Assembly (NCBI GenBank): GCA_965247125.1
Contig: CBDFGO010000002.1
Coordinates: 1,426,001-1,490,000 of the forward strand
Origin: CALBJU01 sp965247125
GTDB taxonomy: Bacteria; Bacteroidota; Rhodothermia; Rhodothermales; UBA10348
Length of the DNA: 64,000 nt
Direction: 5' to 3'
Shown here in pieces: positions 1-9,452 of this stretch. The notes beneath the pieces were generated by a model that searched no databases, had not been told where the DNA came from, and worked only from the letters and a program-made list of their open reading frames with translations. Within the stretch, counting starts at the first letter, position 1. Each line of letters starts with the position of its first letter. The position numbers and the translations under genes were made by a program.

Positions 1-1127
1 ACGGCGAGATTCATGTAGTTAATACACGAAAGCAACAGCATAAAAATTGAAATAAGACCAAGCGCGACGCCAGAAGCCGGATGCGAACCACCCGAGATGT
101 CTCCGGCGACAGCGTAGGAAGCAGCCGAAAGGGAACGAAGACTGGCAAACTCAAACTCAGCGATGGGCTGATTCTCGTTGACTGCGTTCTGTTGCACTCG
201 AAACTCATCCATCTGCCCTGCAATCAGCTCAATGTCGGAAGGATTGTTTACCTCTATGAAGGTCGCTCTCGTTGTGGTTTTCCAGTCCGTCTGATCGACG
301 TTCAAGACGCTGAGATGATCGTAATGAATGAGCGCACCGAACGAAAAACTTGCTTTGTGGGGGAAGGGTTTTGCAACGGCACTCACTGTGAATGTGCGGG
401 TCTCTGACTCGCTGAAAATCACGGCTAACTCCTGGCCCATTGGATTTTGCTTGCCGAAATACTTGGTGGCCAGATCGTCGCTCAAAACAATATCGTTGTG
501 ACTAATTGGAGTGCTCTTGTTTCCCAATCTCAGATCGAACGAAAACAGGTCCAGAAATTCGGGGTCGACGTAGCGGATAAATTCCTGAAAAGTATTATTT
601 CCCGCCCTGAATGTGGGATTTCCACTGGCAACACGAATTGCGCGCACTACCTGAGGAATCGCTGCCTGCATCGCGGGCCCAAGCGGCATGGGCGTATCAC
701 CGCGAAGCTGCTGATCCTCTCCCCTCTCGATATAATTTTCTACCAGAAAAATGGTATCTGCTTTCTCGTGAAAGGAGTCCATCGTGTACTGATTTTCGAT
801 GAACACGAATGCAACGATTGATGTCGCCACTGCAATCGATAGACCCAGGATATTGACCACCGAAGAGGACTTGTTCTTGTAGAGGTTGCGGTATGCGACG
901 TGGAAATAATTCTTCAGCATGATGAGTGACCAGATCAGAGTGTCTGAGATAAAAAATGGAAGGGAGCGGACTGCCTGGCGCCAATACCACATGTCTGCAC
1001 TGCGCGGTCCATCTGATTCAGCCATATCCGAATAGATTTGCTCGAAGTCGCCCATCGCTCCGTAGCGGATGTTGGGCGAAATAGAGTGACGAAGAAGCCA
1101 CTGCGCTATGCTTGGTGGTTGCAGCAC
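1..1127 (-). CDS. FtsX-like ABC transporter permease (partial, N-terminal part)
   Basis: An unbroken reading frame runs off the left edge, so only about the first 375 codons are present. The N-terminus (starting VLQPPSIAQWLLRHSI) resembles the cytoplasmic 'permease prefix' of MacB/FtsX-type permeases. It is followed by MLKNYFHVAYRNLYKNKSSS and a first membrane helix (VVNILGLSIAVATSIVAFVF). A large periplasmic domain comes next, and a second helix (LGLISIFMLLLSCINYMNL) reaches the edge, which is the usual MacB-PCD/FtsX layout. No ATG lies in frame upstream. GTG at 1127 is the best start, 6 bases after the padR stop. The pairing of PadR with such a permease is a common regulated unit in Bacteroidota and Acidobacteriota. 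The exported substrate is unknown. The ATPase partner is not in the window. Confidence 0.85.
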   Translation of the reverse strand, partial: MLQPPSIAQWLLRHSISPNIRYGAMGDFEQIYSDMAESDGPRSADMWYWRQAVRSLPFFISDTLIWSLIMLKNYFHVAYRNLYKNKSSSVVNILGLSIAVATSIVAFVFIENQYTMDSFHEKADTIFLVENYIERGEDQQLRGDTPMPLGPAMQAAIPQVVRAIRVASGNPTFRAGNNTFQEFIRYVDPEFLDLFSFDLRLGNKSTPISHNDIVLSDDLATKYFGKQNPMGQELAVIFSESETRTFTVSAVAKPFPHKASFSFGALIHYDHLSVLNVDQTDWKTTTRATFIEVNNPSDIELIAGQMDEFRVQQNAVNENQPIAEFEFASLRSLSAASYAVAGDISGGSHPASGVALGLISIFMLLLSCINYMNLA

Positions 1128-1132
1128 GATTT

Positions 1133-1456
1133 TCAGCTCGCTGGTTTCAGGCTAATCAGGCCCGTCCAGAGCGAATCCTGAACGGTTTTTAAATCCAGCA
1201 AGGATTCTTTGCCTTTGGGTGTCAAGCTGTATAAGACCGTGCGCCGGCCACCTCGTTTGGAGCCCGGCTCACCGAAGCGAGTCGATACAAGTCCCTTTTG
1301 CTCGAGCCGATGAAGGGGAGCATAAATTGCACCCAGTGACCAGTCTTTACGCGTCCGCGAATTCAACTCATTGCGGATGGAGACTCCATACGCTTCATTC
1401 TGCAGGCGCCAGACGGTCAACAGCATGATTTCTTCTGTTCGGCCTAAGAGTTCCAT
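1133..1456 (-). CDS. PadR-family transcriptional regulator
   Basis: A 107-residue protein of the usual PadR length. The winged-helix core is visible: EEIMLLTVWRLQNEAYGVSI (helix 1 and turn), WSLGAIYAPLHRLEQKGLV (recognition helix with the typical Y-x-x-L-x-R-L-E-x-K-G-L signature), then the wing (GGRRTVLYSLTPKG). PadR proteins are dimeric repressors that respond to small molecules or cell-envelope stress. It lies directly upstream of the FtsX-like permease on the same strand with a 5-base gap. It therefore very probably controls that transporter and itself. Start at ATG 1456. Confidence 0.93.
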   Translation of the reverse strand: MELLGRTEEIMLLTVWRLQNEAYGVSIRNELNSRTRKDWSLGAIYAPLHRLEQKGLVSTRFGEPGSKRGGRRTVLYSLTPKGKESLLDLKTVQDSLWTGLISLKPAS

Positions 1457-1649
1457 GAGCTATATCAAAGGTGAAGGATTATATCGCGAGCGGATTAGTA
1501 TTCGCGGCCAAGACTTATTAGTTACACACGAATTGATATTGAGTGGATTCTACCTTTTACAAGCGCGACCGAACTGCTTGCACACGTTGTGTGAATGAAG
1601 TAATCTGCGCCTTCGCTTACAGCCGATACGTTATTCAGGAGTTTTGAAA
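1457..1649. promoter_or_regulatory. Divergent intergenic region, padR / ridA-like gene
   Basis: The 193-base region separates two divergent units and must hold both promoters. An inverted repeat CGCGA...TCGCG (about 1487-1508) with adjacent AT-rich stretches is the only dyad I see and is a candidate PadR operator. A clear AGGAG at 1637-1641 serves the ATG at 1650 of the rightward gene. Operator identity is inference only. Confidence 0.35.
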
Positions 1650-2204
1650 ATGAGCAAGTCTTCGTTTTTAGCCTTTTTTACCATCACCATCCTTGTTTTA
1701 ACTGGTTTCCCTGTCGACACTCTAGCCCGCCAAGTCGAGTCTTACGATCCAGAAGCACGGCTCGCAGAACTGGGCATCACACTTCCTGAACCACCCAGCC
1801 CCGTCGCCAACTATGTAAATGGGGTCCGGACGGGCAATTTGATCTTTCTCGCGGGTAAAGGCCCAAAAGCAGCGGATGGAAGTGAGCTGCACGGCAAGTT
1901 GGGCGCAGGAGTAACCATCGAAGAGGGCTACGCCGGTGCGCGTCTGACTGCAATCAATCAGCTGGCAGTTCTGAAAACCATGCTGGGAAATCTGAACCGT
2001 GTCGTACGCGTCGTGAAAGTGTTGGGCATGGTCAATTCAGATCCTGACTTCGTGGAGCAGCCGGCGGTGATCAATGGATTTTCAGATCTGATCGTAGAGG
2101 TTTTCGGTGAGCGCGGAAGGCACGCGCGAGCCGCCGTTGGCATGGCGTCGCTGCCGCGCGGTCAGTCTGTAGAAATTGAAATGATCGTAGAAGTACGCGA
2201 CTAG
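1650..2204 (+). CDS. Secreted RidA (YjgF/YER057c)-family protein
   Basis: About 184 residues: an N-terminal signal peptide (FLAFFTITILVLTGFPVDTLA) followed by a RidA domain from about residue 45 to the end. RidA landmarks are NLIFLAGKGP, the central hydrophobic helix AINQLAVLKTMLGNLNRVV and the C-terminal HARAAVGMASLPRGQSVEIE, which holds the conserved arginine used for carboxylate binding in RidA enamine/imine deaminases. The signal peptide is unusual, because RidA itself is cytosolic and destroys reactive enamines made by PLP enzymes. An exported paralogue may act on another substrate. ATG 1650 is chosen over the in-frame TTG at 1644 because AGGAG sits 8 bases upstream. The downstream MBL gene starts 9 bases after the stop, which suggests an operon. 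Confidence 0.85.
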   Translation: MSKSSFLAFFTITILVLTGFPVDTLARQVESYDPEARLAELGITLPEPPSPVANYVNGVRTGNLIFLAGKGPKAADGSELHGKLGAGVTIEEGYAGARLTAINQLAVLKTMLGNLNRVVRVVKVLGMVNSDPDFVEQPAVINGFSDLIVEVFGERGRHARAAVGMASLPRGQSVEIEMIVEVRD

Positions 2205-2213
2205 GAAAAGATA

Positions 2214-3149
2214 ATGAATGGATTGAAGAATGTGATTTCGGGGATTCTGGCTGCCGCCATTTTCGTGCTTGTACCATCCTGGGTGAAGGCGCAATCAGCT
2301 CCCCTGGAGTTAAAATATCTGGGTGCGGCCGGATGGGAAATATCGGACGGCAATGTGGTCGTTCTGATTGATCCATGGGTCACCAGAGCCAAATATGGCG
2401 GAGGGGGTCATCCCGACGACACCGGGCCAGGTTATGCGAGAGATGATATTGCACATTCTGACACGGTGCTCATCGATCAGCTCATCACGAGAGCCGATTT
2501 CATTCTGGTGCACCATGGTCATTTCGATCATCTGGGAGATGTGCCATATATCGCTCGAAAGACTGGAGCGAAAGTGATTGGTACCGAAACGACCATCATG
2601 ATCTTGCGGGCATACGGTATTCCGAACGAACAACTGTATGCAGTTGGTGGCGGCGAAGATTATCAGTTCGAAAATTTCTCGGTCCGGGTCCTGCCCTCCA
2701 TCCATTCGGCGCTCGGAGAGAAGCACTATTTCGACTCCAGACGCTACGACCGCAATACAGAACTGGAAGCACCACTGCGCATAAACCAATTCATCGAAGG
2801 CGGATCGCTGATGTTTTTGGCGCGATTCAATCAGCACGATGTGCTGACCATGGGCTCGATGAACTTCGTTGAGCGCGAACTGGAAGGCATCAATCCTGAT
2901 ATACTTCTAGCCGGCGTCAATGGCTCGAGGTTGGGCCTGTACAACTATGATGAACGCCTGCTGCAAGTCACCGGCTATCCCGCCATCGTGATACCCACCC
3001 ACTGGGACAATTTCAGACTGCCGTACGGATTTTCCCAGGAAGCCAACATTGAAAGAATCCTTGTTCCTTTTACTGAGGCAGTTGCATCAATATCGCCCGG
3101 AACAAGGATGATTTCGCCCACGCATTTGGAGACGATTACAATCGAATAG
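2214..3149 (+). CDS. Secreted MBL-fold metallo-hydrolase
   Basis: 311 residues with an N-terminal signal peptide ending near VPSWVKAQS. The metallo-beta-lactamase fold is shown by LKYLGAAGWEIS and VVLIDPW and by the zinc-binding motif HHGHFDHLGD (His101, His103, Asp105, His106). Later metal-ligand candidates are in LPSIHSALGEKH and PTHWDNF. The family hydrolyses esters, lactones, phosphodiesters or lactams, and nothing here fixes the substrate. A DPW motif followed by a long loop resembles the UlaG/L-ascorbate-lactonase-like subgroup, but an exported protein of this type is not UlaG. It follows the RidA-like gene and precedes a sulfatase (5-base gap), so the three are probably co-transcribed. 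Confidence 0.85.
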   Translation: MNGLKNVISGILAAAIFVLVPSWVKAQSAPLELKYLGAAGWEISDGNVVVLIDPWVTRAKYGGGGHPDDTGPGYARDDIAHSDTVLIDQLITRADFILVHHGHFDHLGDVPYIARKTGAKVIGTETTIMILRAYGIPNEQLYAVGGGEDYQFENFSVRVLPSIHSALGEKHYFDSRRYDRNTELEAPLRINQFIEGGSLMFLARFNQHDVLTMGSMNFVERELEGINPDILLAGVNGSRLGLYNYDERLLQVTGYPAIVIPTHWDNFRLPYGFSQEANIERILVPFTEAVASISPGTRMISPTHLETITIE

Positions 3150-3154
3150 GCGTC

Positions 3155-4570
3155 ATGAAAGATCAAACATCAGTCATACTAATCGCTCTCCTCTTGATTG
3201 CAGGATGCGAGAGGCCCGAGCAAGTGGAGCGGCCTCCAAACGTCTTGATGATCATGATCGACGATCTTGGATGGACCGATCTGCACATCCAGGGTAACGA
3301 CCGATTGGAGACACCCATTATCGATCAGCTGGCCGCGGAAGGAATGCGGTTTACCGATAATTACGCAGCGGCGCCAGTGTGCTCACCCACCCGAGCTGCA
3401 ATAATGACCGGTCAATCTCCGGCACGGTTGGGAATGACAAACCACGTATCCAGAGATCAGAATCGGTTCCAACCGGAAGGCGCCTCATTACGCGCCGCAG
3501 AGATGGTCAACCATTTGGAATTGGACTACGTCACCCTCGCCGAACGCCTCAAAGAGGCGGACTATGCGACCGCATTCATTGGCAAATGGCACCTCTCGGG
3601 GCTTCGAAGCGAAATGTCTACCGTCGAGCCTGCCCGCCGACCCGAATTTCAGGGATTCGACGTAAATATCGGAGGTGTCAGCTTCGGAGGACCTCCCAGT
3701 TATTTCGATCCCTATGGAAATCCTGCCATTGAAGACCGCGAAGAGGGCGAATATCTGACCTATCGCCTCGCTGATGAGACCATGGGATTCATCGAAGAAC
3801 ATCAGGATGAACCGTTTTTTGTGGCGCTTTGGCCATACACAGTGCATTGGCCCATGGAAGCCCCACAGGAATTGGTAGATAAATACGCTGATCGGCCCGG
3901 TTTTGAGGATTATGGAGATGGCATCGAAGCCAGCACCCGGTATGCGGCGATGATCGAGGCCATGGACGATGCGATCGGGCGTGTACTGACCAAATTGGAT
4001 GAATTAAATCTTGCAGAAGAGACACTTGTGATCTTTACATCCGACAATGGCGCGTATGGTGGCGTCACAGATCTGAGTCCGCTACGCGGCGTCAAAGGGC
4101 ATCTCTATGAAGGTGGTATTAGAGTCCCGCTCATTGTACGGTGGCCGGGGCAGGTGGAGGCCGGTACGTTATCGGGTGAACCCGTTATCAGCATGGATTT
4201 CTTCCCGACCATCCTGGACGTTGCCGGGCTTGAGCAAACGCCCGGTACCCCCCTCGACGGAGAGAGCCTCCTGCCCCATCTCCTCGAGATGAAACCTCTC
4301 GAGCGGGAGGCGATCTATTTCCACTACCCGAATTACGCTTTTCATAGTGAAAACCGCCTCGGAGGTGCGGTCCGGCAAGGGGATTACAAGCTAATCTACT
4401 TCTACGATGATGATTCTGTCGAGCTTTATGACGTCGTGAACGATCTGAGTGAAGAACACGATCTGTCCAGCGAGATGCCCGAGGTAGCAGCGGAAATGAA
4501 GGCTGATCTCGCGGCGTGGCTGGAATCGTCGGGGGCGAAAATGCCCCGGCCGTTAGCGAGTGATGATTGA
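3155..4570 (+). CDS. Sulfatase, lipoprotein (type I, formylglycine-dependent)
   Basis: 471 residues. The signal peptide ends in a lipobox (LLIAGC, Cys18), so the enzyme is membrane-anchored outside the cytoplasm. The sulfatase N-terminal block VLMIMIDDLGW supplies the first metal aspartates. The activation motif CSPTR (Cys76) is the classical C-x-P-x-R sequence converted to formylglycine. IGKWHL and FTSDNGAYGG give further active-site residues. The C-terminal subdomain (GDYKLIYFYDDDSVELYDV) is complete. The family cleaves sulfate esters from carbohydrates, phenols or lipids, and the substrate cannot be read from the sequence. No formylglycine-generating enzyme is in the window. Third gene of a likely RidA-MBL-sulfatase operon; it converges with the next sulfatase. 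Confidence 0.95.
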   Translation: MKDQTSVILIALLLIAGCERPEQVERPPNVLMIMIDDLGWTDLHIQGNDRLETPIIDQLAAEGMRFTDNYAAAPVCSPTRAAIMTGQSPARLGMTNHVSRDQNRFQPEGASLRAAEMVNHLELDYVTLAERLKEADYATAFIGKWHLSGLRSEMSTVEPARRPEFQGFDVNIGGVSFGGPPSYFDPYGNPAIEDREEGEYLTYRLADETMGFIEEHQDEPFFVALWPYTVHWPMEAPQELVDKYADRPGFEDYGDGIEASTRYAAMIEAMDDAIGRVLTKLDELNLAEETLVIFTSDNGAYGGVTDLSPLRGVKGHLYEGGIRVPLIVRWPGQVEAGTLSGEPVISMDFFPTILDVAGLEQTPGTPLDGESLLPHLLEMKPLEREAIYFHYPNYAFHSENRLGGAVRQGDYKLIYFYDDDSVELYDVVNDLSEEHDLSSEMPEVAAEMKADLAAWLESSGAKMPRPLASDD

Positions 4571-4588
4571 GTACCAGGAGCAGGCCGG

Positions 4589-6118
4589 TTATTTCATTTT
4601 CCAGCTCTCCCAATACGGACTGTCATCTTTGATCTCGGCCCAGTATGCTCGCATTTGTCCTGCCATTTTGGCGACCCGTTCGGTCTCGCTGTCGGCAAGG
4701 TCAACGCTCTGTTCGGGATCTGTGGCGAGATTGTATAGGACAAACCGATCCAGCGGACTGGTTTTCAGCCAATCCATGATCATCTGCTCCGAATCCTTGG
4801 GTGGAAGCCAGGCCAGCAGCGTGTAGTCGCCGTCCCGCATTGCCATGTGCGGCATACGCCAGTGTGTCTCAAAGTGGGCCGGGAAAAACCAGTACACTGG
4901 ATCCGGCCTCTGTAACAACTGTCCTCGAAATGCCGGTAACATGGAAACACCATCCAGTTTTCGGTCGGTCGGCGGAGAAACTCCGGCCAACTCCAGCATG
5001 GTCGGCAGAAAATCTGTTCCGTTGATCAGCGACTCGTTGATTGAGCCCGGAGTAATCTTGCCAGTCCATCGAGCAATACCAGGGACGCGATGACCTCCCT
5101 CATATGGGAAGCGCTTCATGCCTCTCCATTGCCCAGGCGTGCCGAAGGAGCGATCGCGTAAAAAATCTTCCCATTCTCCTTTGGATTCCTCCAAGCTGAC
5201 TGGGGATTCCGGACCATTGTCGCTGGTGAACATGACGAGCGTATTTTCTTCATCTCCATACGCATCGAGTCCTTCCATCAGGTTTCCGAACGCATTGTCG
5301 AGCTGCGTTACCGTTCCATAATAATATTTCTTCTGCGATTTGATGTCCCTTTCTGGACGCACAACCCTTCCATAGTTAACGGATCGCTCCAGTTGATCAA
5401 CCGCCTCCGTATCGTACGCATCCGAATAGGAATCCGGTGGGATAACTGGCGTATGCGGCTCGTGGCTACAGAGGTACAAAAAGTACGGTCTGTCCGGATC
5501 GGGCCGATCACGCAGCCAGGCCAGCGCTTCTTCCACAATGACGTCGCAATACCATCCCTCGACTTCTCCCACGCGCTCCCCATTACGGATAAAATGTTTT
5601 GGGTTTTCAGGGCCTTCGAATGCATTGATTGCGGTAGCGAACCAGTGATCGAAACCGTGGTCTCCGGGATTGGGAAGTGTGCTGGACTCTCTGTCGAAAT
5701 GGCTCAGGTGCCACTTGCCCACAAAACAAGTGTCGTATCCATTTGCAGACAACAGAGATGCCACGGTGACTTCATCGCGCTGCAGATGCATTCCGTTTCC
5801 AGCGATGTAATAAAATCCTGCGCGGTACGGATTTCGCCCAGTCAGCAGCGAAGCTCGAGAAGGAGAACACACAGTGCCTGCCGAGTGGAAATCCGTGAAT
5901 CGCATCCCCTGCGTCGCTAGCCGATCGATATTTGGTGTGTCAATTATCTGATTTCCGTAGGATGCCAGATCGCCGTATCCCAGATCATCGGCCAGAAAAA
6001 CGACGAAATTTGGGCGACCATCCTTAGCAAATCCAGATTGGCAACCAATCATTCCTGGAATGGTGACTACCAGGCCAGCAGCAACCATTTGTTGAATAAA
6101 GGTCCGTCTGTCTGTCAT
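4589..6118 (-). CDS. Sulfatase, Tat-type signal
   Basis: 509 residues. The N-terminus MTDRRTFIQQMVAAG has a twin-arginine motif followed by a hydrophobic stretch and PGMIGC, so export through Tat, possibly as a lipoprotein, is likely. The sulfatase core includes NFVVFLADDLGYGD (metal aspartates), CSPSR (Cys84, the formylglycine site), FVGKWHLSHF and VMFTSDNGPES. It ends with a full C-terminal subdomain (MRDGDYTLLAWLP, YNLATDPEQSVDLAD). It shares only family-level similarity with the preceding sulfatase, so the two probably act on different linkages. It lies on the opposite strand, converging with it, 18 bases between stops. Its 5' end is divergent from the sugar-dehydrogenase cassette. Confidence 0.94.
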   Translation of the reverse strand: MTDRRTFIQQMVAAGLVVTIPGMIGCQSGFAKDGRPNFVVFLADDLGYGDLASYGNQIIDTPNIDRLATQGMRFTDFHSAGTVCSPSRASLLTGRNPYRAGFYYIAGNGMHLQRDEVTVASLLSANGYDTCFVGKWHLSHFDRESSTLPNPGDHGFDHWFATAINAFEGPENPKHFIRNGERVGEVEGWYCDVIVEEALAWLRDRPDPDRPYFLYLCSHEPHTPVIPPDSYSDAYDTEAVDQLERSVNYGRVVRPERDIKSQKKYYYGTVTQLDNAFGNLMEGLDAYGDEENTLVMFTSDNGPESPVSLEESKGEWEDFLRDRSFGTPGQWRGMKRFPYEGGHRVPGIARWTGKITPGSINESLINGTDFLPTMLELAGVSPPTDRKLDGVSMLPAFRGQLLQRPDPVYWFFPAHFETHWRMPHMAMRDGDYTLLAWLPPKDSEQMIMDWLKTSPLDRFVLYNLATDPEQSVDLADSETERVAKMAGQMRAYWAEIKDDSPYWESWKMK

Positions 6119-6294
6119 ATCACATTCAGCAGAAGTCTTGTGGTAGAATGGCTTCGGGGACTACAGGACACAATACTACGGTGAATCACGAGAATGAAAT
6201 CGGTTGGAGGGCAATCTGTCTCTAGCGGACGCTTCGACCCAGGCGACTTCCTGTCGAATTGGATCAGAAAACCCCGCCTCCTACATTTGGAATC

Positions 6295-7311
6295 ATGAGA
6301 CAGGCCGTCATGATATCCCCCGGTGTGATCGAGCATCACGAAGTCGCCGAGCCCGCACCGGGTCCGGGTGAGGTTTTGCTTCGAATCCATCGGATTGGTG
6401 TCTGCGGAAGCGACGTTCACGTCAACCACGGCAAACACCCGTTTACACCTTATCCGGTTATCCAGGGCCACGAATTTTGCGCCACCGTTGAATCTCTAGG
6501 TGAGGGAGTAGAAGGTATTACCGTTGGCTCCAAGGCCACCGCACTGCCACAGGTCGTCTGCGGAAAATGTAGGCGGTGCCTTGAGGCAAATTTTCACATC
6601 TGTGATCACCTGAAGGTGAAGGGCTTTCAAGCTCCAGGAGTGGCTCAGGATTTGTTTGTCACCGAAGCGGACAGCATTGTGATGCTCCCGGATGAATTTT
6701 CGTTCGAACAAGGTGCGTTCGTTGAACCGGCTTCGGTGGCCATCCGCGCAACAAGTCGGGCCGGCGATTTGAACGAGAAGAATGTTGCTGTCCTCGGGGC
6801 CGGCCCGATCGGCAACCTAACCGCTCAGATGTGCCGCGCTCGTGGAGCTAAGGTCCTGATAACGGACATGAGCGATTTTCGACTCGATATAGCCGCGCAG
6901 TGCGGAATCGACAGTGTTTCGAATGCGAAGAACGAATCGCTGATGGATGCCGGTGACAGAGTCTTCGGCGAGAGCGGGATTGGCGTCGTTTTCGACTGCG
7001 CGGGTGTCCAGGACACGATCTCTACCGCTGTGGAAACTATAAACAAAGGAGGCACGATTGTCGTCGTTGCTGTTTACGGCGAATCGCCGCGCGTCGACCT
7101 GGCCGTTGTGGGTGATCGCGAACTGAGTATTGTCGGAACGCTGATGTACCAACATGCCGACTATGAGGAGGCTGTCAGGCGCATTGCTTCCGGGGATATA
7201 ACCATTGATCCTCTGGATACCAGACATTTTTCGTTCGCAGAATTCGCGTCAGCCTACGAGTTTATTGATCGGGAAGGACCGCGAAGTATGAAAGTATTCA
7301 TCGACTTGTAA
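6295..7311 (+). CDS. Zinc-dependent alcohol (polyol/sugar-acid) dehydrogenase
   Basis: About 338 residues of the medium-chain zinc dehydrogenase family. The catalytic zinc region is CGSDVHVNHGKHPF...GHEF. The structural zinc loop is CGKCRRCLEANFHIC with four cysteines. The Rossmann fold is VAVLGAGPIGNLTAQMCRARG. Closest in character to sorbitol, threonine or L-galactonate-5-dehydrogenases, which oxidise a secondary hydroxyl with NAD(P). ATG 6295 (MRQAVMISPG) matches the family start better than the in-frame TTG 36 bases upstream. It starts a three-gene block with a PfkB kinase (24-base gap) and an iron alcohol dehydrogenase. This looks like a catabolic cassette for a sugar or sugar acid, perhaps released by the sulfatases. 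Confidence 0.9.
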   Translation: MRQAVMISPGVIEHHEVAEPAPGPGEVLLRIHRIGVCGSDVHVNHGKHPFTPYPVIQGHEFCATVESLGEGVEGITVGSKATALPQVVCGKCRRCLEANFHICDHLKVKGFQAPGVAQDLFVTEADSIVMLPDEFSFEQGAFVEPASVAIRATSRAGDLNEKNVAVLGAGPIGNLTAQMCRARGAKVLITDMSDFRLDIAAQCGIDSVSNAKNESLMDAGDRVFGESGIGVVFDCAGVQDTISTAVETINKGGTIVVVAVYGESPRVDLAVVGDRELSIVGTLMYQHADYEEAVRRIASGDITIDPLDTRHFSFAEFASAYEFIDREGPRSMKVFIDL

Positions 7312-7335
7312 CGACCAGTAATTCTGGAACTGAAC

Positions 7336-8214
7336 GTGGCGAACGGCGAAACAGGATTCATCGTAGTTGGGATCGGTGAGCTGCTGTGGGATGAACTACC
7401 CACGGGCAGACAGATGGGTGGTGCTCCAGCTAATTTTTCCTATCACTGTCAGGTTCTCGGAGCAAATTCGGTTATCGTCAGTGCGGTGGGCGATGACGAG
7501 GCCGGTCGGGCGATATTCGAAGATCTTGATCAACGGAGATTGGACTCAACACATGTTGGAATTGATCACAGGCATCCGACTGGATCGGTCTCCGTAGTTT
7601 TTGCTGGAGAGGGTGTTCCGGAGTATGCAATCGCTGAAAAGGTGGCATGGGATTACATTTCTCGCACGTCTGAACAGCTCGAATTGGCTTCCGAAGCAGA
7701 CGCAGTATGTTTTGGAACCCTGGCGCAGCGATCCCCCTATTCGCGCAAGACCATCCGATCGTTTTTGAGGGTGACTCGGCCAAATTGTCTTCGAATATTC
7801 GACGTCAACCTGCGTCAGGCTTATTACGATCATAATTTGATCAGAGAAAATCTGAGCCTGGCAAATGTATTGAGGCTCAACGAGAGCGAATTGATCATAC
7901 TGGCCAGCCTCCTTGGAGTCCATGGTGAGACACAATCTCTTCTGGATCAGCTGGCGACTACCTACGCATTGAACGTCATTGCTCTGACCCAGGCCGAGCG
8001 CGGATGCATTATTCGAACAGATGAACAAACGATCCGGCACGATGGGTTTTCGCAGGAACGGATTCTGGATACCGTGGGAGCCGGCGACTGCTTTTCAGCG
8101 GTTCTCACGATGGGTTTATTGAGAGAAGAACCGCTGGATTCAATCGCAGCACAGGCAAACTGGTTGGCTGCTTATGTGTGTACCCAGGAGGGAGGTATGC
8201 CCGAAATGCCGTAA
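7336..8214 (+). CDS. PfkB-family carbohydrate kinase (fructokinase-like)
   Basis: 292 residues. The N-terminal GELLWDELPTGRQMGGAPAN holds the glycine-rich sugar-binding segment found in bacterial and plant-type fructokinases. The C-terminal DTVGAGDCFSAVLTMG is the PfkB signature 2 with the catalytic aspartate and the anion hole. The enzyme phosphorylates a ketose or sugar acid with ATP; fructose or 2-keto-3-deoxygluconate-like sugars are typical. Start is GTG 7336. It sits between two dehydrogenases and probably traps the keto-sugar formed by the upstream zinc enzyme. Substrate assignment is inference. Confidence 0.9.
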   Translation: MANGETGFIVVGIGELLWDELPTGRQMGGAPANFSYHCQVLGANSVIVSAVGDDEAGRAIFEDLDQRRLDSTHVGIDHRHPTGSVSVVFAGEGVPEYAIAEKVAWDYISRTSEQLELASEADAVCFGTLAQRSPYSRKTIRSFLRVTRPNCLRIFDVNLRQAYYDHNLIRENLSLANVLRLNESELIILASLLGVHGETQSLLDQLATTYALNVIALTQAERGCIIRTDEQTIRHDGFSQERILDTVGAGDCFSAVLTMGLLREEPLDSIAAQANWLAAYVCTQEGGMPEMP

Positions 8215-8242
8215 CATCAACCGGCCCACCTAACAACGTAGC

Positions 8243-9427
8243 ATGACAATAAGCATACCCACCCAAGACTTCGGGAATCACGTTCCGACAGAGATAGTAT
8301 TTGGCTCCAGTACACTGACAGCTGTAGGAACAACAGTCGCCAGATTCGGAAGTCGATGCCTTCTCGTGACTGGTCCAAAGACCGGTTCGGTGAAGTCGTA
8401 TCTCACCCGACTCACCGCCTACCTCGAAGATGCAGGAGTGACAGTCGCTCATTTCGATGGAGTCATTCCCAATCCCACCACCGATACCATGAGTGCAGGT
8501 GCGCAGATGGCGGTCGATCACCGGGCGGATGTTGTGCTCGGTGTAGGTGGAGGCTCCAGCATGGATGCTGCGAAAGCAATTGCCGTTGAGGCAACCCATC
8601 GTGGTGGCTGTTGGGACTACCTCTTCTACCGGGATGTGGCGCCCACCGAAAAAACCTTACCAGTGATCGCGGTCTCGACGACATCAGGAACCGGCTCGCA
8701 GGTCACGCAAGTCTCCGTGGTCACGCATACCGAGACGCGGGATAAATCAGCGCTCTACAATTCGCTGCTCTTTCCTCGGGTGGCGATAGTCGATCCTGAA
8801 TTGATGCTCAGCGTGCCCCGGCACGTAACCGCTTGTACGGGCTTCGACGCATTCACACATGCGTTTGAGAGCGCTATACACGTCAACACTTCCGCGGAAA
8901 TCGTGTCAATGGCGTGGGAGGCAATCTCATTGGTTGTCACACACTTGCCTGCGGCACTAAAAGATGGAGCCAATATCGAGGCGCGATCAGCGCTGGCCCA
9001 TGCCGACACTCTCGCCGGGATCTGCATAGCGACCGTAGGTGTCACGCTGCCCCATGGTATTGGAATGGCAATCGGGGGCATGTACCCTCACATCGCACAC
9101 GGTGAAGCGCTGGCACTCAACTACCCGGCATTTACGCGATTCACATACGCTTCGGCGGTGGATCCTTTCGCCAGACTGGGAAGGCTGTTTAATCCCGAAC
9201 TTGAAAGTGTTGACGATCTGGCCGCCGCACAGCGTTCTTGTGATGAACTGGACGAATTCCTCCGAGAGATCGGATTATGGATGGGTTTAGAGGAAAAGCG
9301 CGTTCCCGAAGAAGAGTTACGAGCCCTGGCTCAGCAGTGCAGGGTTCTTCCGGACTATCTGAACAATCCCCGGATCGCATCTGAGGAAGAAATGCTTCAG
9401 CTCCTCCAGGATTGCTTCCGGCGCTAA
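8243..9427 (+). CDS. Iron-containing alcohol dehydrogenase
   Basis: 394 residues, normal for the group III iron-dependent family (FucO, GldA, YqhD-like). Visible motifs are GVGGGSSMDAAKAIAV (NAD-binding), TTSGTGSQVTQVSVV, the metal region CTGFDAFTHAFESAIHV with Asp and His ligands, and LPHGIGMAIGGMYPHIAHGE with the remaining histidines. These enzymes interconvert aldehydes and alcohols, often as the reductive outlet of sugar breakdown such as lactaldehyde to propanediol. It is the last complete gene of the zinc-dehydrogenase/PfkB block. The IS256-type element lies 71 bases after its stop. Confidence 0.92.
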   Translation: MTISIPTQDFGNHVPTEIVFGSSTLTAVGTTVARFGSRCLLVTGPKTGSVKSYLTRLTAYLEDAGVTVAHFDGVIPNPTTDTMSAGAQMAVDHRADVVLGVGGGSSMDAAKAIAVEATHRGGCWDYLFYRDVAPTEKTLPVIAVSTTSGTGSQVTQVSVVTHTETRDKSALYNSLLFPRVAIVDPELMLSVPRHVTACTGFDAFTHAFESAIHVNTSAEIVSMAWEAISLVVTHLPAALKDGANIEARSALAHADTLAGICIATVGVTLPHGIGMAIGGMYPHIAHGEALALNYPAFTRFTYASAVDPFARLGRLFNPELESVDDLAAAQRSCDELDEFLREIGLWMGLEEKRVPEEELRALAQQCRVLPDYLNNPRIASEEEMLQLLQDCFRR

Positions 9428-9452
9428 TTAATCAACCGAGAGGACAGTATTC